A stretch of 13,368 nucleotides of DNA from Candidatus Zixiibacteriota bacterium (GTDB lineage Bacteria > Zixibacteria > MSB-5A5 > DSPP01), in contig JAKEHY010000014.1 in NCBI GenBank assembly GCA_022614805.1, forward strand, positions 1-13,368, written 5' to 3'. The notes beneath the pieces are model-generated. The model saw nothing but the letters and a program-made list of their open reading frames with translations, did no database searches and was not told where the DNA came from. Shown one piece after another: positions 6,966 to 13,368 of this stretch. The translations under genes were made by a program, and so were the position numbers. The first letter of the stretch is position 1. Each line of letters starts with the position of its first letter.

Positions 6966-6975
6966 CTCCCTCCTC
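6966..6975 (-). promoter_or_regulatory. Strong ribosome binding site fixing the start at 6963
   Basis: On the minus strand GAGGAGGGAG precedes TA-ATG, a near-perfect Shine-Dalgarno sequence placed just before the signal-peptide methionine. It decides against the longer in-frame start at 7038. Confidence 0.8.
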
Positions 6976-7098
6976 AAAGTTAGGGGTTGGTTCCTCCAAA
7001 GTTTCCGCTGTGCATAGCCAATACTTCCCATCAAACAATCGCTATGTTGCCTCGGCCCACCTCCTTGAGTTTTGCTTCCTCACCATCTTGCCGCCCGT

Positions 7099-7127
7099 AA
7101 TATGAATCACCGCTTCGCTTTCGTCAA
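7099..7127 (-). promoter_or_regulatory. Sigma70-like promoter for the T9SS-tailed protein gene
   Basis: On the minus strand TTGACG (7127-7122), a 17-bp spacer and CATATT (7104-7099) form a reasonable -35/-10 pair. Transcription would start near 7092 and give a leader of about 130 nt before the ATG at 6963. Confidence 0.5.
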
Positions 7128-7203
7128 GAGAAATATTTGAGCCGTCAGGGATTATTCATTCCTCCGGCGAAACGGCCCGGCCGCCAACCCTGAATTGGGA
7201 GGG

Positions 7204-7237
7204 AAAAAAAACCGGCCCCGCCGGAGGGCGGGGCCGG
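7204..7237 (-). terminator. Intrinsic terminator of the BNR/dockerin gene
   Basis: A perfect 11-bp GC-rich stem, CCGGCCCCGCC (7212-7222) and GGCGGGGCCGG (7227-7237), with a 4-base loop. On the minus strand an unbroken T-run follows (complement of 7204-7211). It lies about 30 bases after the stop at 7269. Confidence 0.95.
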
Positions 7238-7268
7238 GAATATAACGTCCGCTTTCAGTCCGCGCGTA

Positions 7269-10200
7269 CTACAGACAGCTCGTCAAGCAGAGCGGGCAGA
7301 CCGTGGAGGGATTCACCCCTCCCGGAGCGTTAAAGGTGCCGTTAATCAACGTCACGATGTCCGCCCCCGAAAGAGCGCCATCACCGTTGACGTCGGGCAC
7401 GCATTTCGGCACTAACACGCCGAACGGTTTGTCGGCATCGTTGAAGATGTACTGAATCGTAGCCACGATGTCGGCTCCCGAAAGCGAGCGGCTGGTATTC
7501 ACATCCCCCCGCAGCCACGGCGTAAGCGGGGAGGTCCCGACCTGCTCGGCGGCATGGTCCCAGAACCACTTGGTGGCCTTCTGGGCGCTGCCGATAAGTC
7601 CGGACAAACCGGTGATGCTGCCGATGTGGATGACCGAATAGCTTTCTCCAGAACCTCTGAGGAAGGTATCCACGCCGGCCGCCAGGCTGGCCAAGCCGTA
7701 CCGGGCAACCTGTTCGCGGGCGGTAAGGTTGACGGGGAAGTTATAGACCTTCTTGGCGATGGTCATATACCCCATATCCGCCCGCCACAAGCGACCGTCC
7801 AGACAGGTGTCGTTATCCGCCAGCGAGTCGTTGAACTCATACGTCCATCTGTCGGAAAGCGTCCGTTGGGCGTAGCGCACGCGGCCGTTGGTGCTGTAGA
7901 AACCGGTGCCCGTCCAGCTCCAGCGCTGGGCCAGGGTGTCGCCGCCGGAACCGTGGCAGTCCAGGTTGTAGCTGAAGGCGGTCTGCCGATATATCGAAGC
8001 AAAGCGCGGCTCCACCAAAGAGGGTATAGCAGGCGGAGTCAGCGGGTCCGGAATGACGATAACGCCGTACAGCTGCGCGTTGGGCGTGCAGGTATCGACG
8101 AGCACGTCGTTGCCGGCAATATACCCCAGGTGATACGAGCGTCCGTCCGCTCCCAAGATAATGGTATCTCCGCCCACGTTGCGGGCCGGCTGGGAGATGT
8201 CGGAAAAGACGTCGATATCGTAGCACACTCCCATCGCCACGCTGTCGATGGTGGCGTTGTTGCTGACGTTAATCACCTTTACGTTCTGGACCAGAAAGTC
8301 GGAAGATTCCGGATGGGTCGACTGCTGCCAGAGGTTCCCGTAAATGAGGCCGCTGTCCCCTACGTCCGTGCCAATCGAACGTATGGAGAGATTGTAGTGG
8401 CCCGTCCCCGTGGGAGTCGAATCCAGTTCGGCATCGGCGATGCAGCGCAAAAAGTCGTCGCCGAAAATCTGGCGGGTGACCCGGCGCGGGTCCGCCTCGC
8501 ATATCCCGGCGTCCAATTCCGAGTTGGCAATCCAGACGCCGCCGTCGTAGAAGCGGTTGCTCGCATCGCTTGCTCCGGCGTTGTACTCCAATCCGGATGT
8601 GCCGGCTTCGTCAGCGACGGAGCCCTGGCTGCCGACATCCGTAACGTTGTTGCCGGAATGGATGCGCACCTGCCGGTTCAGGCAGAAACTGGTGGTGACG
8701 TTCACGCTGGCCGCCACCAACCCGACGGCGACGTCGTTGGGCGGCGTCACCGCGCCGTCGGTGGTGTGGGCGTAAGCCCGCATAAGCCCGGCCCGGTTGC
8801 CGCCCGCACGCACCGGAATCTGCGAAGCGTCAAACGTTACGGTGAAGTCGTGAAAAGCGCCCACATCGATGAATTCTCCGTCATTGGCGGTGTGGGTTAC
8901 GTCCAACAGCCCGTCTCCGACTCCTTCATCCAGCGAGGGGTCAAACACAATGCTGTCAAGGAAGAAACCGACCACCCCGATGTTCCCTATCCGCATATTC
9001 ACGGTATGGGAAGCGCGCGGCGCCAACAGAATCGAGGTCAGACTGGTGGTGTCCGGAGCTTTCACAAGCACGTCCGGACGGACGCTCGGCACCACCGCCC
9101 GGGCCGGAGTCTTGTAGAGCCGGATCTGGTTCCCCAGCATCTGATACGAGCCGGGGTCGGGCGAGATAGCATTATCAAAGGCTATCTGCCGGAAGCCGGG
9201 CTTGCGTTTGACTATTGCCACCGCCCAGATGGTGTCGTCCACCACGTCCGGATAGGCCGCAAAGTAATCCTCGTGCACGCACGGGCTGCCCGCCGTTCCG
9301 GAGCAGTCGGCGTTTTTGGTGTCGGTGAAGTTGACCGGGTTATCCCAGGCAATCCCGCCGTTGTTGGAAGCGGAATAGTAGATGTCGAAGTTGGCCAAAA
9401 GACCGGCCCACGGGTCATCCCATTGGAAGGTGGGAGCCCCGTTCACATCGTACTCTTCCCTCGGCTGGGACCAGAGGGCATAGAGAACGCCGGTGGCCGA
9501 GTTGTAGACCAGCTCCTGCCCCGAACCCCAGGGGCCCTGGGCGAAGCCGAACAGGGTGACGGAACGGTCGGCCAGCCGGCCGTCGATGTTGATGTTGGCA
9601 ATTTTGTGCGGGCCGGAGACCGAGCCATCCGAAGCCACCGAGGCATGCCAGACGCGGCCGCCCGGGCCGGGAAAGCCCTGACCGTTGTAATCATTCCAAT
9701 CGTTCCACGTCACGTGGAGCGTGGTTCCCACCAAGACCGAGTTGAGCTGGTGGGGAATCGGAAGAAAGGCCGGCAGGCCAAAATCGCCGGTGATGTCCAC
9801 CATCGGTCCCAGGCTGATGGTGCCCGAGCCCGGGCTGTACGTTCCCTTCACGTAGCAGGGGCGCTCCGATACCCAGAAGGTGGTCGGAACGGCCGGATTG
9901 GACATCCCCGTCAGGTAAAAGGTGTTCCCGCCGTTGGAGGCAATCTTGACGCAGTTCCACCACGAGGTGGACATCGGGCTGACAATCGGCTCCGACCAGG
10001 TGGCTCCCCGGTCGGTGGTGTAGTTGAAATACACCTTGTTCGGGTCCTCCCCGTCATAGGTCGCCACCCAGGTGGACTCGTTTATCGCCTTCATAATCGG
10101 GTCGGTGTTGGGAATTGTGTAGTTCACGTTCATCAACGTGTCGGCTGCGGTCATCGTAAACGAGCCGGTTCCCTCCACGTCCTTCATCGTGCCGGTGCCC

Positions 10201-10895
10201 CGGAACGACCAGCTAAAGTTCCCGATGTCGGTCCGCTGGATGTAGCGGTTGCCGTAGGCAACCACTTTCTGTCCGGCTTCCGTAAAGTTCAAAACACCGC
10301 CTCCCCAACCCAACGCCCGCTTGCGGTCATCCGGAGCCAGGTCGGGAAAGACCGCCGACAACTGGGGACCCGGAGCGACGTAGTCCAGAGCGCCGCTGCC
10401 GCCGACGTTGTAGGAATTGTAGAAGAGCGGTATTCTGCTCTGAAGCGAGTCGGCGGTCGTGCCCGTCCATGGGCTCGTATTAGAGCCGGTGTATATCGGA
10501 TAAGTCATATGCACCTGGGCATTTCCGCCTACCAGATGGACCGAGTGCGGTTTCAGGAAGTTGTTGGTGAAGCCAAACTCGACCGTTCCGGTCTGTACAT
10601 TGATAAAAGGAACGGTCGTCGCCCCGATTCGGTTGGGGGCCAGGCTGCGATAATCCGGGTCATCTGGGAACTGCAAGTTCCCGGAAGAGGGAACGGGATT
10701 GAGTCTACCGTCGAACCGGACCGGATTGGCCGGTATCGGTCGCACGGCAGCCGGCTGCCCGGTTTTCGCCGGGGTTCCCGTGCCTGCGGGAGCCGGAGCT
10801 TTCTGGTCTTTCGGCAAGCCGAAAGCGACCAGGGCAAAGCCGAGAAAGGCTATAGCCACGGCGGCAACCAGCAGGACTGTAATTTTTCTCATCAT
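7269..10895 (-). CDS. Large secreted protein with BNR/Asp-box-like motifs and C-terminal type I dockerin
   Basis: 1208 residues from the ATG at 10895. The N-terminus (MMRKITVLLVAAVAIAFLGF) is a signal peptide or membrane anchor with no obvious AxA site, followed by a Pro/Ala/Thr-rich linker (KAPAPAGTGTPAKTG). The body is beta-rich. TTDRGATWSEP (about 291-301) and SASNNGGIAWDNP (about 503-515) resemble the S-x-D-x-G-x-T-W Asp-boxes of sialidase-like beta-propellers, so a sugar- or surface-binding propeller is possible. No sialidase catalytic set was recognised. The second half (about 650-1100) is not assigned. The C-terminus is a type I dockerin: PWLRGDVNTSRSLSGADIV (calcium loop from Asp1131) and PDVNGDGALSGADIVTLIN (loop from Asp1168). 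The first loop has Ser where Asp is usual at position 5. It ends with a Cys-rich tail (VCPLCLTSCL). Dockerins bind cohesin domains in surface complexes. A good Shine-Dalgarno (AAAGGAGT) supports this start. It is transcribed alone, between its own promoter and terminator. Confidence 0.85.
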   Translation of the reverse strand: MMRKITVLLVAAVAIAFLGFALVAFGLPKDQKAPAPAGTGTPAKTGQPAAVRPIPANPVRFDGRLNPVPSSGNLQFPDDPDYRSLAPNRIGATTVPFINVQTGTVEFGFTNNFLKPHSVHLVGGNAQVHMTYPIYTGSNTSPWTGTTADSLQSRIPLFYNSYNVGGSGALDYVAPGPQLSAVFPDLAPDDRKRALGWGGGVLNFTEAGQKVVAYGNRYIQRTDIGNFSWSFRGTGTMKDVEGTGSFTMTAADTLMNVNYTIPNTDPIMKAINESTWVATYDGEDPNKVYFNYTTDRGATWSEPIVSPMSTSWWNCVKIASNGGNTFYLTGMSNPAVPTTFWVSERPCYVKGTYSPGSGTISLGPMVDITGDFGLPAFLPIPHQLNSVLVGTTLHVTWNDWNDYNGQGFPGPGGRVWHASVASDGSVSGPHKIANINIDGRLADRSVTLFGFAQGPWGSGQELVYNSATGVLYALWSQPREEYDVNGAPTFQWDDPWAGLLANFDIYYSASNNGGIAWDNPVNFTDTKNADCSGTAGSPCVHEDYFAAYPDVVDDTIWAVAIVKRKPGFRQIAFDNAISPDPGSYQMLGNQIRLYKTPARAVVPSVRPDVLVKAPDTTSLTSILLAPRASHTVNMRIGNIGVVGFFLDSIVFDPSLDEGVGDGLLDVTHTANDGEFIDVGAFHDFTVTFDASQIPVRAGGNRAGLMRAYAHTTDGAVTPPNDVAVGLVAASVNVTTSFCLNRQVRIHSGNNVTDVGSQGSVADEAGTSGLEYNAGASDASNRFYDGGVWIANSELDAGICEADPRRVTRQIFGDDFLRCIADAELDSTPTGTGHYNLSIRSIGTDVGDSGLIYGNLWQQSTHPESSDFLVQNVKVINVSNNATIDSVAMGVCYDIDVFSDISQPARNVGGDTIILGADGRSYHLGYIAGNDVLVDTCTPNAQLYGVIVIPDPLTPPAIPSLVEPRFASIYRQTAFSYNLDCHGSGGDTLAQRWSWTGTGFYSTNGRVRYAQRTLSDRWTYEFNDSLADNDTCLDGRLWRADMGYMTIAKKVYNFPVNLTAREQVARYGLASLAAGVDTFLRGSGESYSVIHIGSITGLSGLIGSAQKATKWFWDHAAEQVGTSPLTPWLRGDVNTSRSLSGADIVATIQYIFNDADKPFGVLVPKCVPDVNGDGALSGADIVTLINGTFNAPGGVNPSTVCPLCLTSCL

Positions 10896-11250
10896 CTGTA
10901 AAACTCCTTTCAAACTGATACGATTCGTAACGTTTTTTCTGTCCCGGCATTCGGGACTTTCCTTCCTCACGAAGGTTGTAAAAAGACGCCCGATGAACTC
11001 ATCGTGCCTTTTTGCGGTTTATCACCTCCCACTTTGTGAGCAGCCAATCGGATTTGCGCGCTCTCGCTGCCGCTTTCTGGTGGTTCCCCTCACGATACCA
11101 TGGCAACTGGAGTTTTTTGAGCCTGTGGAAACGGAGAAAAACAGGCGCATTCTTTCCCGATTGCTTACCCGTTGAATAAGCCTGTCTGTAAACCCTTCTT
11201 TTCGCCGGACCGCCTTGAGCCGTAAGGCTTGCCCGGGCATTGCTCGAGGC
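10896..11250 (-). promoter_or_regulatory. Long structured 5' leader of the BNR/dockerin gene
   Basis: About 355 nt lie between the predicted transcription start and the ATG. No known riboswitch consensus was recognised. Visible elements, in plus-strand coordinates: hairpin GCCTT/AAGGC (11212-11228); ACAGGC at 11141-11146, which can pair with GCCTGT at either 11121-11126 or 11180-11185; and a CGATGA/TCATCG hairpin (10991-11004) followed on the minus strand by five T residues, resembling an attenuator about 90 nt before the start codon. GTCCCG/CGGGAC (10941-10957) forms another hairpin. A 76-residue frame across 11022-11252 has no credible protein features. Confidence 0.35.
10903..10910 (-). 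promoter_or_regulatory. Ribosome binding site fixing the start at 10895
   Basis: On the minus strand AAAGGAGT lies 7 bases before the ATG at 10895-10893, a standard Shine-Dalgarno distance. A second ATG follows immediately (10892-10890), so the protein begins MMRK. The in-frame extension to 10970 lacks this support. Confidence 0.75.
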
Positions 11251-11256
11251 AATTAT

Positions 11257-11285
11257 ATGATAACCCCCCCCTCCCGACTTGTCAA
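11257..11285 (-). promoter_or_regulatory. Strong sigma70-type promoter for the BNR/dockerin gene
   Basis: On the minus strand a perfect TTGACA (11285-11280), a 17-bp G-rich spacer and TATCAT (11262-11257) form a near-consensus promoter. An A-tract (eight A residues) lies just upstream of the -35, resembling an UP element. A perfect TATAAT follows at 11257-11252, but at 22 bp from the -35 it is less well placed. Start of transcription is expected near 11250. Confidence 0.7.
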
Positions 11286-11370
11286 GTGTTTTTTTTCGGG
11301 GCTACGCTGGCTGAACCAGCCCCGCCAACCCCTCGCCACTTAACGTCAGGCACTATTGCGAAAGCTCCAG

Positions 11371-13368
11371 TTAAGGCAGAGGAACGCCTGCAAAGGCGTA
11401 ATTTATGAGCGTCACGATATCCGCTGCGCTCAAAGCCCCATTCTTATCCACGTCAGCGATGGCCAAAGGATTGGGCGGGGTGGCTCCAGTAAAGATGACC
11501 TGGATTAGCTGAACCACGTCGGAACCGCTAACTGCCTCATCCCGGTTCAGGTCCCCTCGCAGCCAGGGATAAACGTGCAGCCGCAGGCTCTGGTTTACCG
11601 TGGTGATGCCGTCCGTGGCGGTCAGCGTTATCGTGTAAACCGAGTCGCGGTTGGAGTCCGCCGGTTGGACGGCCAGCTGGGCAAAGTCGGGCGTGAAAGT
11701 AAAGCCCGCCGTGCCGTTGCCGAAATCGGTGAAGGTGGAGTTGCGCGGCCGGTTCAAAACGTTCAAGGTCGGCGTGGTCAAATCCAAATCCTGGGCCGAA
11801 AACTCGAGCGTCAAAGTCCGCCCGAAAATCACGAGCGTGTCGAGACGGGTGATGGTCAAAATCGGCGGATGGTTGCCGACCTCGGAAACGGTGATGGTAA
11901 CCAGCTCGGAATCGGCCCGGCTGGTGAGGTCCCGGGCGATGAACAAAACCTGATGACTCCCGGCCTGATTGAAAGCGGGCGTCCAGGAAAAGCGCCCCAG
12001 GCCCCCACCCAGAGCCGTAAAGCCGGCCCCGGCCGGAAGGTTCTGGGCCAAAACGGTCGGAATGGTGGAATCCGGGTCCTTGGCCGAAACGTCAAAAGTG
12101 AGGGTCAAACCTTCCACCGCCACCTTGGCCCCAATCGGCGCCAAAATGGGCGGTTTTTCAACGTTGACCACCGTCACCTGCAGGTCCTGGTCCAACACAT
12201 ACGGCGGGTTCAAGGCGGGGTCGCCGGTTCGGAAAGTCCATTTGGGCAGCACCCGGAAAGACGAACTGCCGGCGGCGTTGAAACTGGGGATGTAGGTAAC
12301 GTTGATTCCCCCCTGTCCATTCGTTGCCGAAGAAAGCGCGCCGGGGGCATCCGTCACCGGAAGGAGCTGGATGGGAGGAATGGTGGAATCCGGGTCGATG
12401 GCATGCACGAAAACCCGCAGGGTTTCCCCTTCCGCCACCGTTTGACCGCCGGGGAAAACGTCAAAATAGGGGAGGCGGTCGACGTTGGTCACGTTAATCA
12501 CCACCGTCTGGCTGTCAGCGACGGTGGTGTCGCGCGCATCCAGGGCCACAAAGCGGATGGAATACGTGCCGGTCTGGAAGAAACTGGGCTTGAAAACGAA
12601 CAGCCCGGTATCCCGGCGGGTGTCGGTAAAGCTGGCGTTGGCCGGGAGCGGACGGGCCCGCAAGAACGATTTGGTGGTGTCCGGGTCCGATACCTTCACA
12701 ATAAACTTGATGGAATCCCCCTCGTTCAGGGTGCGCGGGGTGGGAATCGAATCCAAAACCGGCCTTTGGTTGCCGGCCTCGGCAACCACCACGGCTGTCA
12801 CCGTGGTATCCGCCAGGGAGCCGTCCGACGCCACGAACTGCACCAGATGGGTGCCGGCCTGGACGTAGCTGGGCGTGAAGCTGAAAACGCCGAAACCTTT
12901 GCCGGAATCGACAAAGGTGGCGCCGGCCGGAAGGTTGACGGCAAAAAGAGCCGGCACGGTGGAATCCGGGTCGGAACCGGAAACCAGGAGAATCAGAGGG
13001 ACGGCTTCGGTGGCGGTGACAGTGGCCGGCGCAAAGACGGAAGGCCTTTGGTTGCCGGCGCTGGTGACCTGAATGTACACGGTTTGCTGAATGGTGGCCG
13101 TCCCGTCGGTGGCGTAAAAGCGGACGGAATACAGCCCGGCCTGTATGAAGTTGGGCCGGAAACGGAAAGTCCCGGTATTGTTCCGGTTGTCCGCAAAGGA
13201 AGCGTTGGCGGGCATTGACCCGGCGTACAGGGTTAACAGCGTGGAATCCGGGTCTGCGGCCGCTATGGTGAGCAGCAACGAATCATTTTCCAGCACTATC
13301 TGGGGGCCGAAAGTCGTCGTCCAGACGGGAGCCCGGTTGGTGTTCTGAACCGTGATAAGCACGGCGCG
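11371..13368 (-). CDS. Secreted Ig-like repeat protein with C-terminal dockerin (N-terminus beyond window)
   Basis: 665 residues are visible, and the frame stays open through the right edge, so the start and any signal peptide are missing. It contains six tandem Ig-like repeats of about 95-105 residues (putative Ig/He_PIG type). Five of them carry a close version of DPDST.P..LA.NLPAGA.F.D...G.F.FTP.F.QAGTY.V.F.A.D and are joined by VTxxGNQRP-like linkers. The repeats start near residues 8, 105, 199, 297, 404 and 499 of the frame counted from the GTG at 13362. The fourth is the most diverged. The C-terminus is PWLRGDLNRDEAVSGSDVVQLI and ADVDKNGALSAADIVTLI, a type I dockerin with two calcium loops (D1-N/D3-D/N5-x-x-x-S9-D12). 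Such proteins are extended surface or matrix proteins. The stop is TAA, and no clear terminator follows before the next gene's promoter. The neighbouring gene shares the same dockerin lead-in. Confidence 0.85.
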   Translation of the reverse strand, partial: RAVLITVQNTNRAPVWTTTFGPQIVLENDSLLLTIAAADPDSTLLTLYAGSMPANASFADNRNNTGTFRFRPNFIQAGLYSVRFYATDGTATIQQTVYIQVTSAGNQRPSVFAPATVTATEAVPLILLVSGSDPDSTVPALFAVNLPAGATFVDSGKGFGVFSFTPSYVQAGTHLVQFVASDGSLADTTVTAVVVAEAGNQRPVLDSIPTPRTLNEGDSIKFIVKVSDPDTTKSFLRARPLPANASFTDTRRDTGLFVFKPSFFQTGTYSIRFVALDARDTTVADSQTVVINVTNVDRLPYFDVFPGGQTVAEGETLRVFVHAIDPDSTIPPIQLLPVTDAPGALSSATNGQGGINVTYIPSFNAAGSSSFRVLPKWTFRTGDPALNPPYVLDQDLQVTVVNVEKPPILAPIGAKVAVEGLTLTFDVSAKDPDSTIPTVLAQNLPAGAGFTALGGGLGRFSWTPAFNQAGSHQVLFIARDLTSRADSELVTITVSEVGNHPPILTITRLDTLVIFGRTLTLEFSAQDLDLTTPTLNVLNRPRNSTFTDFGNGTAGFTFTPDFAQLAVQPADSNRDSVYTITLTATDGITTVNQSLRLHVYPWLRGDLNRDEAVSGSDVVQLIQVIFTGATPPNPLAIADVDKNGALSAADIVTLINYAFAGVPLP

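Noticed and set aside
7554-10901. 1115-residue open frame on the plus strand opposite the BNR/dockerin gene
   Set aside because: The minus strand has a signal peptide, Asp-boxes, a dockerin, SD, promoter and terminator. The plus frame is His/Arg/Gly/Val-rich with no motif and is a by-product of GC-rich codon use.
11022-11252. 76-residue minus-strand frame as a small upstream gene
   Set aside because: Highly basic, with no motif or good SD, and located in a structured leader.
11298-11323. GGGGCT/AGCCCC hairpin after the Ig-repeat gene as a terminator
   Set aside because: On the transcribed minus strand it is followed by an A-run, not a T-run. The A-tract fits better as an UP-like element of the downstream promoter.
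11575-13218. 547-residue open frame on the plus strand opposite the Ig-repeat gene
   Set aside because: It mirrors the repeat periodicity of the minus-strand Ig domains and has no domain signature or ribosome binding site.

Overview
The window is bacterial. The long genes have compact spacing, sigma70-like promoters, Shine-Dalgarno (SD) sites and intrinsic terminators. A Type IX secretion (T9SS/Por) C-terminal sorting domain (YPNPFN...GxKxxxLV...GIYFYRL) next to large secreted proteins ending in type I dockerin repeats suggests an FCB-group organism. Candidate phyla such as Zixibacteria or relatives commonly carry this mix. The assignment is an inference from protein style, not from a marker gene.

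Layout. Bases 1-99 are the right end of an insertion sequence: the last codons of an integrase-type transposase running into a TGTACTG...TTGGACA terminal inverted repeat. It abuts a minus-strand fragment (108-431) resembling the C-terminus of a phage large terminase. Bases 432-1087 are a gene-poor, repeat-bearing scar with REP-like inverted repeats. Next come three metabolic-type genes: a type II NADH dehydrogenase (minus, ends 1088), a divergently placed ketol-acid reductoisomerase (KARI)-like gene (plus, 2524-3456), and a GH35-like glycoside hydrolase (minus, 3511-5664) that converges on the KARI gene over a shared hairpin. The spacer between the NADH dehydrogenase and KARI genes carries a nested palindromic repeat.

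From 6000 to the right edge, three exported proteins all lie on the minus strand: a cohesin-like protein with a T9SS sorting tail (6007-6963), a 1208-residue protein with BNR/Asp-box-like motifs and a terminal dockerin (7269-10895), and the C-terminal 665 residues of a protein with six Ig-like repeats and a terminal dockerin (11371 to beyond the edge). The first two have their own promoter and strong terminator. The two dockerin tails share the same PWLRGD lead-in, so they look like one exchangeable module.

The main surprises: (1) the KARI-like protein keeps the fold and cofactor motifs but seems to have lost the catalytic lysine and one metal-binding glutamate; (2) the glycoside hydrolase appears to lack both clan GH-A catalytic glutamates; (3) a cohesin-like T9SS protein sits beside two dockerin proteins, which could be a cell-surface docking set; (4) the BNR/dockerin gene has a roughly 355-nt structured leader with mutually exclusive pairings and a terminator-like hairpin. 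No tRNA, rRNA or CRISPR array was seen.
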